Below the pieces are notes generated by a model, which was given only the letters and a program-made list of their open reading frames with translations, was not told the origin of the DNA and did not search any database. A stretch of 64,000 nucleotides of DNA, from assembly GCA_036936605.1 (NCBI GenBank), contig JAUPFV010000001.1:78635910-78699909 (forward strand). The letters are read 5' to 3'. Position 1 is the stretch's first letter. Each line of letters opens with the position of its first letter. This DNA comes from Limnanthes douglasii subsp. nivea. Lineage: Eukaryota; Streptophyta; Magnoliopsida; Brassicales; Limnanthaceae. A program made the position numbers and the translations under genes. Shown in pieces: positions 47,915 to 59,460 of this stretch.

Positions 47915-48989
47915 GGTTCATCTAAAGTTGTTACCGAACTAGGTAGTAAAGGGCCACCTGATGAGATAGATGCAGCTTTGTTGGAAGCTGTTGTAGTCAC
48001 TGTTGGAGAAACTGAAATGCTATTAATCTTTTCGGCTGTTAAGAAGAAAAAAGGGAAAAAAAGTTGAAGGAGGGCAAACTTCAGTCGGTTCAGAGATCAC
48101 GCTTGGACCTGAAGTCCTCCATTCAATCACTCTTATCAAGGTTCATCCTAAAAGAGTTGTATCTACCGATCATCTTTCCCCACTACTTCCCACAGATGAC
48201 AGGCCAGCCTTTGGAGGTGGTGAAAACCAAAGGATAAAGAATTCTATTGAGGTAGAGAAAGGTACAATTGAAAGTCTAAATAAGGGAATGAAAACCATCA
48301 ATGACTAACTAGTTCAAACAAAATCTGACCGTGATAAACTACAATATGACTACAAAGATTTGTAGTCATCCAGCTCCAAGGAAATCACTTTCTTACAAAA
48401 TCAGTAAACCGAGAACAAGTCTAACATTCAACACTTGTCCGATGAAAATAAAGTTTTTGAAGACCTCCTTAAACAGAAAAAAGATAAAATCCCTTATCTC
48501 AAAGCAAAAACTGCTCCAGAGGTAGCCAATAATGATGATGCATATGCTGAAAAAGAGTTTGAGTCTATGCAAGAGAGGGATGAACTGATTAAGTCGGATA
48601 TGGTGATTGGCTCTTAAGAATCTATGGAGACACGTGTCAGCTAATAAGATTCCTTATCATAGCCCGGCTTTAGGTGACAAGTTTAATATTTCTGATGATT
48701 CAGAAGAATATGACTTTGATGAAGAGGATTATGATCGCGAGAATCCACAAGAGAAAGAAGAAAGAAAAATCGATAGGAACGAACCCTAAGGTAAATCTGT
48801 TTTAATATATATGTATTTTTTTAAGTAAGTATTTGAAGTGAAGTATTTGATACACACAAGTCATTTTGTTGTGTTTAGATATGATACGTTTGTGAAAGTC
48901 CTTGCTTTGGCTAGATACATTTTGAAGTCACCTTCGAATTTTACTTCCATTCACATCTGACCCTAATCAAGTATGCTTTATTCAAGGAT

Positions 48990-49390
48990 GACAAAATGAA
49001 TAACTGAGCCACTCGAAGGTAATACATTCGAAGGAAATAAAAATTTAGTCCAACCAGACCATTCGAAGGATATAAAATTTAATCCAACTAAGCCATTCGA
49101 AGCTAATCCATTTTGAAGGTAATAAAATTTAATCCAACTAAGCCATTCGAAGGAAATAAAAATTCAATCCAACTAAGACATTCAAAGGTAATCCGTTCGA
49201 AGGAAATAAAATTTAATCTAACTAAGCCATTTGAATGTAATCCATTCGAAGGAAATAAAATTTATTCCAACTAAGCCATTCGAAGGTAATCAATTCAAAG
49301 GCAATAAAATTTAATCCAACCAAGCCATTAGAAGGTAATCTATTCGAAGGAAATAAAATTTAATGCAACTAAGTCATTCGAAGGTAGTTA
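48990..49390. repeat. Tandem array, 49-bp unit (about 8 copies), element E
   Basis: Units read AAATTTAATCCAACTAAGCC, then ATTCGAAGGTAATCCATTCG, then AAGGAAATA. Two are 15-bp-shorter variants. The repeat is homologous to that in D, with more copies. Confidence 0.9.
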
Positions 49391-49399
49391 AAGATTCGA

Positions 49400-50110
49400 A
49401 ATAGCGGCATATATTAGATACTTTCACTGTTTTTTCCGTTATCACACAAACTTGATTCCGATATGGATCGGGGTCTAAGTACTATGAATCCATATCGAAT
49501 TTTTCCACAATTACCATCGCATTTTCTTGTTTAGATATTTCCTACTTTGTCTTTGACCATTTGGTGATGTAACTTGGGCTGTACTTGCGCTAGGTTGAGC
49601 ATAGGTGCTAGTTTGCCTGCTACCTCCTTTTTTTATAACAAAAACGGACAATTTCCCACTTTCAATCAACTTTGGCACCTTTTGCTCAAGAGAAATAAAA
49701 TATTTTCTATCATGACCCACATCATTGTGGTACCTACAAAAGCATGCGTTTCGACAATTGTTTAGCCCAATGTTTTTTTTTGTTTCTTTACCAGCTTTTG
49801 GGGACTGATCATTTTCATATTGTTTATGGTTGTTATCTAGCTCATCGGAACCGGTACAACATAATGGATTCTTCCCATTTAGCTCTTTTTCAGCCTGCCT
49901 TTGTGATTTCAAACATTTAATATTTGCGCGCAGTTGATCATGCATATTCTTACATGAAAAGTATTTCCTTTGCATTATGATTTACATGAGACTTGTTAAC
50001 ATGCTCATTTTTACCTCTTATCCACTCATGCTTAAGAGGGATATCAATTTGCATGTCGGTATCCATCCCTCAAAAAAATTTGAAGCACGACGGGTTTTGA
50101 ATATTTCTAT
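49400..50110 (-). pseudogene. Element E gag remnant
   Basis: Minus strand. From about 50100 comes a degenerate N-terminal region, then 49975-49511 with a charged segment (LKSQRQAEKELNGK), the knuckle-like motif CRYHNDVGHDRKYF (the last Cys is replaced by Phe), and LIESGKLSVFV. It ends near 49410 in the segment equivalent to FDVESEYLDPD of element B, directly against the tandem array. The gag core domain itself seems mostly deleted. Confidence 0.75.
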
Positions 50111-50124
50111 TTGGGAACCTCACA

Positions 50125-50142
50125 CTCCCACTGTGGTCGCTA
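50125..50142 (-). other. Primer binding site of element E (tRNA-Arg)
   Basis: Minus strand TAGCGACCACAGTGGGAG differs at one base from B's site. Confidence 0.8.
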
Positions 50143-50145
50143 ATT

Positions 50146-50521
50146 TAGTGATGATAAAACTTGATCGAAGGGTATTTTCGGTAAGTGTTTGGACTAGGTA
50201 TTAAATTTTGGGTAAATGGTAGAGAGATAATTGAGGTGCTAGTATTTAATATCTAGAGAAAGAATGTTCCCATCCTTTAAATGTTGTTTTTCACCTTCTT
50301 TATAAGATTGCAAAGATCCATAGGTCAGTTGTGTCGGTTCATACATTCAAATCAGTTCGGTGGGTTTAGAGGCTCATGATTAAGTAAAGTAGGCACTCAG
50401 CTTGCTATTCTAGACACATAGCTTACTAAGAATTATTCTTATTATAAGTCTAAACTGCTCTCTTAGAGAAATCTGAACCACTTTATCCTTTGGTCATCTA
50501 ACAAAATCTGACTATATCAAT
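50146..50521 (-). repeat. 5' LTR of element E
   Basis: The 376-bp segment runs from next to the primer site to ...CTATATCA (complement TGATATAG). It is homologous to the two halves of D's 5' LTR and similar in length to C's LTR. Confidence 0.7.
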
Positions 50522-50529
50522 ATTAATTA

Positions 50530-51005
50530 GGATTTGATATTTATGAGGTTTCCTATATTTATATATCACGAGTTATTTGAGCCATTTATTACTGATTTTT
50601 TGTCTGGAGTGTTTGATGATGAATTAGAGGTTTTATCTAAACTTATATATAAAATAATATATAACTATGAAATACGCGATGTCATTAGACAATGAGTTTC
50701 ATGAGAAGTATATTTTGTGAGTGAGTGAAATAACTCTAAGTATTTTGATAGATTAGTAAGGTGAAAGATAAACACGAAGAGAGGATTCTGTGAATCATGT
50801 TATCTTTTGCTTTAAATAGTTATTAAGTCCTTTGTGTATGAGAGTCTTACTGTAAACTACTTATTTATAAAAGACTGTTTGTTTCGCGTAGATATATTAT
50901 TTCTTCACAATCCAAACCACGTTAAATATGTTTTCAGTACTTTGTTTTATTTTACTTGCTTCTTCATCTTGAACATAGTAAATTAAATTGTTCTTTCGTA
51001 GGTTC
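50530..51005 (+). repeat. Putative 5' LTR of copia element H
   Basis: It shares CACGAGTTATTTGAGCC and the GTAGATATA..CACAATCC block with 54790-55260. The ends are approximate because the copies have diverged strongly and no primer site is clear. Confidence 0.4.
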
Positions 51006-54000
51006 ATTTAATTATATGTTTGTTATTACCTCAATTGAATGATAGTGATTTCCCTAACACTATATCTATAAGGTTTGTAAGTGGTTCTAAGGTGAGATGT
51101 TGGTGCTTCAAGAAAAAATGTCATATTAGTAAGAACTGCCATGATATGAAGAATGTAGGTAACCATCAAAACTTTGAAGCTGGAAAAGCTTCAATTGTCT
51201 TGAATGATCACAAATTTTTGATGTTTTGGCCTAAACTTGTGGATATAATGACAAGTGGGTTTTGGATGCAAGAGATTCATTTTGCATGACTTCCAACAAA
51301 GGTTGGTTTGGTGACAAAAAGTTGTTTAATGGTGGTAATATTATACTTAGGAATGATGAGCGATGTGTTGTAAATGGAATAAGGAACATTTGGTTCAAGC
51401 TATGTACATAACTTAAGATAATGATAGATATACGAGGTGTTTCCATGAAGTCAATCATTATCATCTTTTCATTCGAATGTTATATGCAAAATAGTTTAAC
51501 TATAGATGTGAAGATTGCACACTTATGATTTTAGAAGGCTCACTAGTTATTATAAATATAATTAATGATATGTTAGTTTCTGATGGGGCTATAATGGTCG
51601 AAATGTGTCTAGTATAAATAACGATTCTACTAAGTGATGACATCTAAGGTTAAAGTAATTGAGTGAGAAAGGCCTAACCAAATTTAGCGAACAAGAGTTG
51701 TTGGATGGTGAAAAAGTTCATAAATTAAGCTTTTGTGAGAACTGTAATTAGGTAAAAGTAAGAGGGTTAAGTTTCTGCTTAGATACCATACAACTTGTGA
51801 TGTTCTTGAATATGTTCATTATGAGCTTTAATGAAATACAAGGCATCATAATGGGATTTTCCATATAATTTATGTCTTTGATCAATGATTATTCTATAAA
51901 AGTAAGAGTTGTACTTTTGAGGATCACAGATGAATCATTTGATTTTTTTCAAAATTAAAAAAAAAACTAATAGAGAATTAGATTAGGAAGATGGTGAAGA
52001 AGATAAAGATTGAAAATGGTTTAGGTTTTATGAATGAACCATTCACTATCTATTGTTTTACACTTGGAATTTCCAGACACAAAGCTGTAAAAATAACTCC
52101 TCAACAGAATGGGCTCATTGAGATGATGAACCAAACCTTACCGAAAGTACTCATGTGTATGCTTTTGACAAGTTGAATGGGCTGAAAGTTTTGGAGATAA
52201 GTTGTTAAAAAAACTGCATACACTATCAAGATCAGTCCATCTTTGGCCCTGGTGTTCAATTGTCTACAAGATAAATAAGCTGGAAAAAACCAGTGCTGAA
52301 ACATTTGACAAACTTCAGATTTGTTGTTTGTGTACATGTGAAACTAGATAAGATTTAGCCAAAAGCACTATGTTTTTTCCTTAGCTATCCAAAATGATTA
52401 AAAGATTATAATATGTGGCTTTTAAAACCTATAAGTAAGATAAATTTAATTAGAAAATTGTATATTTGACGAAAACGTTATGCCACTAATGAAGCACATG
52501 AAGACTACATCTAGTACTGTAGTGAAGAGAGATAGAGTTGAGATGAAGTCTGAATAAGAGAGTGAGACTGAGAATGCTTATGCCAAAGATGGTTTATACT
52601 TAGTACATGTATGGATCTTGCAGAATAAATTCAATCATTGGATAAGTTTGGCCTTATTCGAGAGTCTAATGATACATACACTTCAAATGTTCGGACTGAA
52701 GAGCATATGATGATACTGACAGTTATGAGTTGGTGAAAGATAAAACATAAAGACCTATATATTATACATAAAGGTACAACTTTGATGATATTATAGGTTA
52801 GGTTTTATTGATTAAAATGCAATGGATGTTATTTAAGCTGAGAGTTATCACGATGCTATGAAAAATAGTGATAAGTTGATGTGCTAAAATCCATGAGGGA
52901 AGAACTGAGTTCTCTGAAGAAGAATAACACTCCAATTTTTGTGAAGTAGCCAAAGGTTCTAATTATTTTTTATGTGAGTAGATATTCAAGATGAATCGAG
53001 GTATTTATGAATTTGAATTATCCAAGTTCAAACCTAGGCTAGTGACTAAAGGCTTTACGTAAATAAAGGGTGTAGATTTTAATGGAATTTTCTTATTAGT
53101 AGTGAAACGCACATCTATAAGGTTTGTGTTTTCTATTGATTTTATATTTTATTTTGATTTAGATCAAATAGATGTTATTATTATATAAAGAATTGGGGGA
53201 GACTATCTACATGAGTCAACTTTACGGTTTTGAATGTGTGTTTGTTTTAGAGACCTCTACATGACAGAAACAATCGTCGAGATATTAAAACTTTTTTGAC
53301 TATTTTGTGAAGTTAATCAATTAGATTATAATATACTATGAAATTCTTGTCTATTGTAATGGGGAAACACATATGGAGAGATTAATATTGTTGCTATTGT
53401 ATGTGGATAACATACTAATAGATAGATAGACAGAAAAATGATTGCAACTTTAAAGGCCCAACTGAAGAGAGAGATTGACAGTAGATACGGTAGATACTAA
53501 GAAGATACTTGGGGTTGAACATATTGAGAGGTTATTCATTTTTATCCTGCTAAGAATACATATATAAGGTTTTTAAAAAGTTTGGAATATCTAAAGTTTA
53601 AAACTTTGGGACACCCATTGGTGCTTATTCCAAACTTTGTACTACTCTGAAACCTATAAAAGTAAAATAAAATAAGTTTATGCAAGGGATACCCTATGCT
53701 AATGTCATGAGAAGCATAATTTACGCAATGATATGCACGATACCTGACCTTGCACACTCAATTACTATTTTGAGCAGATTTACGGCACAAAAACCTCACT
53801 AGTAAGCCTGTAATGGCTCATAACTTAAAGGGTTTTGCTAACATTAGGTTGTGCTATAAGAAAATGTACAAAACTGATGAGATGCTGAAGCGTATATTGA
53901 CTCTGATTATGAAGTTTGGTATGACATGAGGAAGTCAACTTTGGATTATCTGTATTATGTGTTTGGTGAAGCGGTTGTAAATTTTATTTCAAAAGTTTGT

Positions 54001-54300
54001 AGTCTTGTCATTTACGGAAGCTGAATATATAGTTGTTAGTGAAGAAATGAAGAAAAATATATCGTTAAAGGGATTTCTAAGTGAGATTGTTGGTATAAAG
54101 TACAAAATGACTTTATTCAGTAACATACCAGTGTTCTTCACTTGATGAAGAATCCAAAGTTCCATGAGTGAACTGAACATGTTGATATAAAGCTTTATTT
54201 CATACGAGATGTGGTAGATATAGAACAAGTGAATGTTTCAAAAGTTGCAAGTGAGAAAAACCTTTACGATGCTCTGATCAAGGTACTGCTAGTTTCAAAT
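51006..54300 (+). pseudogene. Element H copia gag-pol relic
   Basis: A zinc knuckle CWCFKKKCHISKNC (51090-51140) and the protease region FWMQEIHF (51250) start the relic. The integrase core is at 51640-52200, with the motif HKAVKITPQQNGLIEMMNQTL (52080-52150). A Ser/Glu-rich linker runs at 52400-52900. RT is at 52900-53500 (YVDNILIDR near 53400, where YVDDM is expected). RNase H is at 53770-54300, including TEHVDIKLYFIRDVV. It is heavily frameshifted and the RT catalytic second Asp is lost. Confidence 0.7.
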
Positions 54301-54785
54301 TTCACGTACTGGTGTGATACTAGTACAAGTTTAAGAAGAAAGTGAAGTGAATATCTCTGTTAAAGAGTAGTTGGAATATTGGAAAATGGATACTTGATTT
54401 AATGTAAGCCTAGGTGGAGTTTGGTTAAGTGTAGGCTTAAAGTGATTACAACGTAAGTTCACCCAAGACGTCTACTGGAGCTGGTAGGAGCTCTACAAAG
54501 ACTTATATGTATAACGAACTGTTGGAACCTAAGTGTAGGAATATTTCTTGCTAGACCTTTGGTACATAGACTTCATTTTGGAACCTAAGTACATGGAATT
54601 TTCCTATTGGAATTTAGGAGGCCAGGGAAATTGTTATTGGAATCTAAAGGCATTATCATTACATTCTCGAACTTAGGGGCATGGAAATTACATGCTGAAA
54701 ATTTTGAATATACTTATATGTTTCAAGATGAAACTAAGTTCGATATTTTGAGAAAAATATGTTAATATGGGACCTCTTAATTTGT

Positions 54786-55350
54786 TAGAAACACGATTTA
54801 TTTGAGCTTATTTGGAGAATTGGTCAGAACTAGTATTAGGATATGGATGTGAGAGGTTGGTGCCACTCTTTGTCAGATAGTACATTGTCAATACGGATGT
54901 CAGAAGGGTTGATGCCACTACCTCTCAACTGTTTGTAGGAACAAATCCTTAGCTACTATTGTTAGTCTAGAATTCTTATTTTACCCATTATTGGTTCTTT
55001 GAATATCAAGAAGAATTTTGAAGTTTGATACAAGAGTGATTTTGCATATAGAGAGAACATTCCTTACTTTTAAAGAAAGAAGTAAAGTTAGAATTGAGAG
55101 TTCACTATGTAATCTTGAAGAGGTTCTAAAATAGTATATTTTAGTGGTTTTATTATCTGTGTTTGAAAAGCTTTTTGTAATTTTTATTATTTATAAAATC
55201 AGTAGTTTGGCATTCATGGATATAAGATTTTTTCATAATCTGGACGACACTAAATCTTGAATTGTGTGATTGATTTTATTTATCTAATATTCTTGTTAAG
55301 TCTATGTTTGGAACTAAAATATTGAAGCTATGTTCTTTCCTACCAATTTT
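54786..55350 (+). repeat. Putative 3' LTR of copia element H
   Basis: It begins TGTTAGAAACACG, a typical copia LTR start, and ends near TGTTCTTTCCTACCA. It shares ordered motifs with 50530-51005. The boundaries are approximate. Confidence 0.45.
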
Positions 55351-55359
55351 GCAAAAAGT

Positions 55360-56451
55360 TAATCAACCCTAAAGTTAAGTTTCAGAACACTTCCAAAATC
55401 TATAATTTACTAAACCTAAGTTTCGGCTAACCTTCAATGGCTTAATACTAAAACTCAACCATATTTTCTGACATAATTCTGTTAAAATACTTTAAAAGGA
55501 TAATGATCTTCCGATAATTCATTTTTTTGGATATTTTATCTATCGTTTTTATTGTATCACAAGCAAATTTAAATATTTCAAAATGTTGGTCCGCTAAGCA
55601 TAAGATCATTTTGTAACTCACACGTGTCACATCCATAAAGTTATGATATGCATGACTTTATTTCCTACTTATAAATGTTTAAAATAAATTTCCGATTGTG
55701 ATTTTTTTTCATATTAATGTATAAGCATATAACAGAAGAAGAAAAAGAATTAGAGAAAAAGAGTTAGAGCAACCGCTTAGTAATATGAGGTCTTGAGTTC
55801 AACATTCAATGGCAACAAAATAAATATGGGAACCCTCCATCAAAATCCACCACAAAGCACACCATCTCTCAATCCAGACTTTTTCCCGCCTGCCGAGAAA
55901 TCTATTCACTTGAAGAATCTTTAAAGAAAACTCTCAATGTCATTTTTATCTCAAATCAAGATTTAATTTCTGAAGCTCCACATCGAGCCTTCCACAATAA
56001 TCTTCATCCTCCAAAAATCCCTCAACCTAATACTTCCCCAAGACTTTCCACCCTTCCATGACTCCATCGAGCCAATCGAGATAAAAACCCTCATTTTCCT
56101 CAAGAGATGCACAGAAACCCGATTTTTGAAGAATTACCTTCAAGATCCAAGCCCAGAAATCAAAAATCATTTACAAATTAAAATTCGTTCGTAAATCAAA
56201 AGGATTCACTCACTCTAAGGTTTTCAACCAGTAAAAGGATGCTCACAAGGCAATCATCTTAAATAATAAACATAGGTTTTCTTTAATTTCAAATTCTAAA
56301 TTTATGGTGATTGCTAAGCTTTCGTTTTGTAAACCTAAAATGTCAGAATTTACAGTTTTTTTATTCTTCTAATCTTTTTGGTAATTACAGTATATATATA
56401 TATAAAGATTATGGATATCTTTTCATCAAACTTGATAACCTATATGACCTT
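55360..56451. other. Left flank of element B, with a SINE-like fragment
   Basis: No confident gene. At 55755-55830 a piece with TTAGAGCAACCGC and GGTCTTGAGTTCAACATTC resembles the box A/box B head of a tRNA-derived SINE. From 55843 to about 56250 the base composition is more coding-like, and one frame reads through about 390 bp with a single internal stop, but I do not recognise the product. A short TA run is at 56390-56404. Confidence 0.35.
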
Positions 56452-56878
56452 TGATGAGTCCGAACTCTGCACTCTCCCCGGACGAGGACAGATCGGTCCA
56501 AGGCCTCCGGACTGGACAGATCACACGGACCGGACAGATCATTTTGAACACTATGACCATAGGACTGTTCGAACTATGACAAAAGTACTAAAAACCTAAA
56601 CACTACTTGACTAAGCTACTTGCTCTCCTACTTAGAGCTCATGGGTCTTTGAACATGACCCGGGTCCATTAAACATGACCCGAAAGCCCATAAGGGCCCA
56701 AACATCAGGGTATAAATACCCAACCACCTGCATTAACTATGAATAAGGAGAATTAACTGCTAGCAGGCTGCTTAATCATCTCTCTACTCTCTACTCTAAA
56801 ACACTTAACACCCACACACCACCATAAAACACCAACTGAAATTACCAGCCTACCCTCAGGCAATTATTATCCACACCA
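56452..56878 (+). repeat. 5' LTR of element B
   Basis: It starts TGATGAGTCCGAA and ends CCACACCA. It includes several GGACAGATC repeats (56487-56545), the CATGACCCG direct repeat, the TATA box and a pyrimidine-rich leader. It is 2 bp shy of AATTGGCG, where the primer site begins. Confidence 0.85.
56711..56718 (+). promoter_or_regulatory. LTR TATA box of element B
   Basis: TATAAATA within GGGTATAAATACCC, as in A and C. Confidence 0.7.
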
Positions 56879-56881
56879 AAT

Positions 56882-56899
56882 TGGCGACCACAGTGGGAG
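56882..56899 (+). other. Primer binding site of element B (tRNA-Arg, UCG type)
   Basis: TGGCGACCACAGTGGGAG is complementary to the CCA-bearing 3' end of a plant tRNA-Arg as I recall it. This tRNA-Arg usage is typical of the Tat/Ogre group. Confidence 0.8.
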
Positions 56900-56951
56900 C
56901 ACGAAGGTGCCTGAATCAAGCATTCAAAACCAGCTAAGAAAATCTGTCCGT

Positions 56952-58700
56952 ATGAATCCGGACAATCCAGAAGTACCACCAGCTCTGCTCGAAGTGGTGG
57001 GAGAGAACGATGAGTACACTATCGAAGAGCGTGATAGGCTCAAGGGTGAAATAGAAGCTCTGAGGGCAGAAAAGGCCAAGATGGGCGTGAAAGAAAAGTC
57101 CAAAGCATCGGTTGCTCATCACACCGATAAATCCAAAGAGCATGAGTCTTCGAAGACTCATGTGAGCACCAAAAAGACTCATGCCAGTTCTAAAAAGTCT
57201 CACCGGTCTAAGCCAGTGGAGAGTTCTGGCTCAAGCTCAGAGTCTTCTGATAGCTCTTCGGACATTGAGGGAGTTGAAAAATCCTTATCCTCTAGCAGCG
57301 ATGAGGGTCAAACTAGAAAGAAGCAAAAGCAGATTAAAAAATACTCAAGAAAATGGGATAGACAAGGAAAGATGAAAAGGCATATTGGTAAGGGATCATC
57401 TCATAGTCGGAAGCATGTGGACAAGATGCTGATGGATCCCTTCGCTTTCCATGATGAACCAGGTATCTTTGCAACTCCCAATGAAGGTACTGTGTTCAGT
57501 CGTGGAAGAAATTGAAGGCAATCTCCGTTATCTTCTAAAATTCTGTCCGGAAACCTCCCCAAGAGGTTTGATAGCACCAAAATAGAGAAGTACGATGGCA
57601 GTACTGATCCAGACAACCATCTGGAACAATTTAAAAATTTCATGATGAACTTTGATGATGATGACAAACTGCTCTGTAGGGCATTCTCCCAGTCATTCAC
57701 GGGGAGTGCTCTAAAGTGGTACAACAGCCTGCCTCAGGGTTGTATTAAAGACTTCGACACTTTTTGGGTGGCCTTTCGAAGGCAGTTCGTAGGGAGTAAA
57801 GAGCTAAAGGGCAATAGAGACACAATAATCCATTGTGCCCAGGAGCCAAATGAGTCCTTGAAGGAATATATAAGTCGTTTTGTGAACACAAAGAATGGGT
57901 TGGCTGATTACTTCGAACAGGTAGCAATAGCATCCCTGAGACAGGGTTTGAACCCAAGCAATCTAGCTGATTCAGTGACCAGAAAGAAGGCCATGACTTG
58001 GGGAGGGTTGCTAAATCAGGTTGGCAAACAAATAAACGTCGATGAAACAAAGAAAACTAGGGTGCACAATCAGGTGAGGTCTACCCCAGTGGCACCAAAT
58101 CCCAATCAGAATCAGTCCGGGAACAAAGCAAGAGAAACCGGACAGGGGCATGGTAAGGCAAAAGCTCAGTCTCAGCCAGCTGCTCCTGCTCAAAGTCAAC
58201 AATCCAGAAACAAGAGAGGGCCATGGGTCCAGCCGGAGTGGTTCGCAGAGTTAAAAGAAAGTGTGGCCACTATCTTTGATAAAACAAAGGATGAGGTGCA
58301 TTACCGGAGACCGGCAACACTGCAGTCTCCCAGAGAGCATCGCAATAATTTTTTTTGCCAATATCACAATGATATTGTTCATACCACTGATGACTGCATA
58401 GCATTGAAACAAGAAGTTCAGAACTTGATTGAAAGGGGAAAGCTGGGGGCCTACGTGAAAAGAAGAGGGGGTAACAGGCCTGATAACACTCACCGGGTTG
58501 GTCCAAGTAATGCTGCTCCGGAGGGGGCCATGGTTATAGTTGAAAGGTTTGATGTGGAATCTGAGTACTTGGATCCTGATCCAACTCGAAACAGAGTGGG
58601 TGCTATAGAGGAATGTTCTAGATCGGTCTCCGGGCTCATTAAGTTTTTCGAGTCGCTTACAATTTTCGGAGGGGACACTATGACAGCTCCTACTGCTTCT
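56952..58700 (+). pseudogene. Element B gag
   Basis: The ATG at 56952 is preferred over the upstream GTG; it is also present in C. The N-terminus has a short coiled segment, then a Lys/Ser-rich region (residues about 45-130, SSKKSHRSKPVESS). An in-frame TGA at 57513 stands where C has Trp (GRNW). The same frame continues with the gag core (CRAFSQSFTGSALKWYNSLP at about 57680-57740), then WVQPEWFAEL and a C-X2-H-X4-H-X4-C knuckle (58356-58397). Gag forms the virus-like particle and binds RNA. There is no frame change into protease. Confidence 0.85.
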
Positions 58701-59294
58701 TCGAGGAAGAGGCATGTTCATACTTTAGCCTCCCAGCTAGAAGGAGGCATGACATCCTATCGATCACCAAACTCATTCCCCTTCATTGTTTTTGATGAAG
58801 ATGATTTGAGAAACATTGCTGGCCCTCATGAGGATGTTGTTGTCATAGGAGCATCTATAGGGGGCAATGACATAAGACGAATCCTGGTGGATATTGGAAG
58901 CTCAGCCAATATCCTTTTCCTAACCACTTACAAGAAAATGAAAAATCCAGCTGTAATTCAGAATTCGGACAGGTCAATCATGGGCTTCACAGGCAGCTCA
59001 GCAGATGTGATCGGAGAGTTCGAACAAGAAGTGTTATTGGGCAAGGGCCCTTTCAAGAAAATGGTCAGAATACTCTTTATTATGGTGGATTGTCCCACTT
59101 GCTATAATGCTATTCTAGGGAGGTCTTGGCTCTCTAGGATGCATGCAGTGGCTTCAATAGTCCATCAGTGCTTGAAGTATGCTGTTCAGGGACAGGTTGG
59201 AGTCGTCCGGAGCAGCCAAAAGATTGCAAGAGAATGTTATGCCACTGCCCTGGCTCCTCGAACGCTTGGGGCAGTCCGTATTAATGAACAATAG
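58701..59294 (+). pseudogene. Element B protease
   Basis: This is the retropepsin-like aspartic protease region, in the same frame as gag. HVHTLASQLEGG precedes it. The active-site motif reads VDIGSSANIL, so the catalytic Asp (codon 58890-58892) is present but the Thr of DTG is Ile. The conserved ILGRSWL follows at about 59110. The frame stops at TAG 59292, after which the linker to RT continues out of frame. Loss of Thr next to the catalytic Asp should impair activity. Confidence 0.8.
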
Positions 59295-59460
59295 CAGTTT
59301 GAGGGCCTTTCTGGGGGTGAGGGTGAGATTGATGACCCCAGAGAGACCCCCGGAGTGTTGATACCAGTTGAGGAGGTAGAAACACACTATTTGGAAGATG
59401 GGAAAAGTGTCAAGATAGGGTCTAAAATGCCACCTGTTTTGAAAGATGAAATGTTAGTTT

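Larger units (their letters stand above)
47325..48789 (+). pseudogene. aORF of element E, N-terminally truncated
   Basis: It begins inside the PF04195-like domain (KILLPMEQLAVVAGLCRNGHI). An intron lies at 47573-47648. The conserved segment AHMWRTNPIRELSWKQFT (47730-47790) follows. A Lys/Asn-rich run here contains a nine-unit AAT microsatellite. A coiled coil (48240-48600) with stops is followed by an acidic tail (48607-48789; DDSEEYDFDEEDYD). It closely resembles aORF D. Confidence 0.75.
47325..50521 (-). mobile_element. Element E: Tat-like element lacking pol
   Basis: Minus-strand relative of D. It keeps part of the antisense gene (47325-48789, plus strand), the 49-bp tandem array (48990-49390), the C-terminal part of gag (49975-49400), a primer site and a 376-bp 5' LTR. 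Protease, RT, both RNase H domains and integrase are absent: the array runs straight into gag. The 3' LTR and the N-terminal part of the antisense gene are also absent. Confidence 0.8.
50530..55350 (+). mobile_element. Element H: decayed Ty1/copia retrotransposon
   Basis: A plus-strand copia element of about 4.8 kb with gag knuckle, protease, integrase, RT and RNase H relics in copia order. It is bounded by two related leader/LTR segments (to about 51005, and from about 54786). Both contain a GTAGATATA..TTTCTTCACAATC / GTGGATATA..TTTTTCATAATC block followed by a TTGTTCTTTC/TGTTCTTTCC end. The frames are almost wholly broken, so it is old. Confidence 0.65.
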
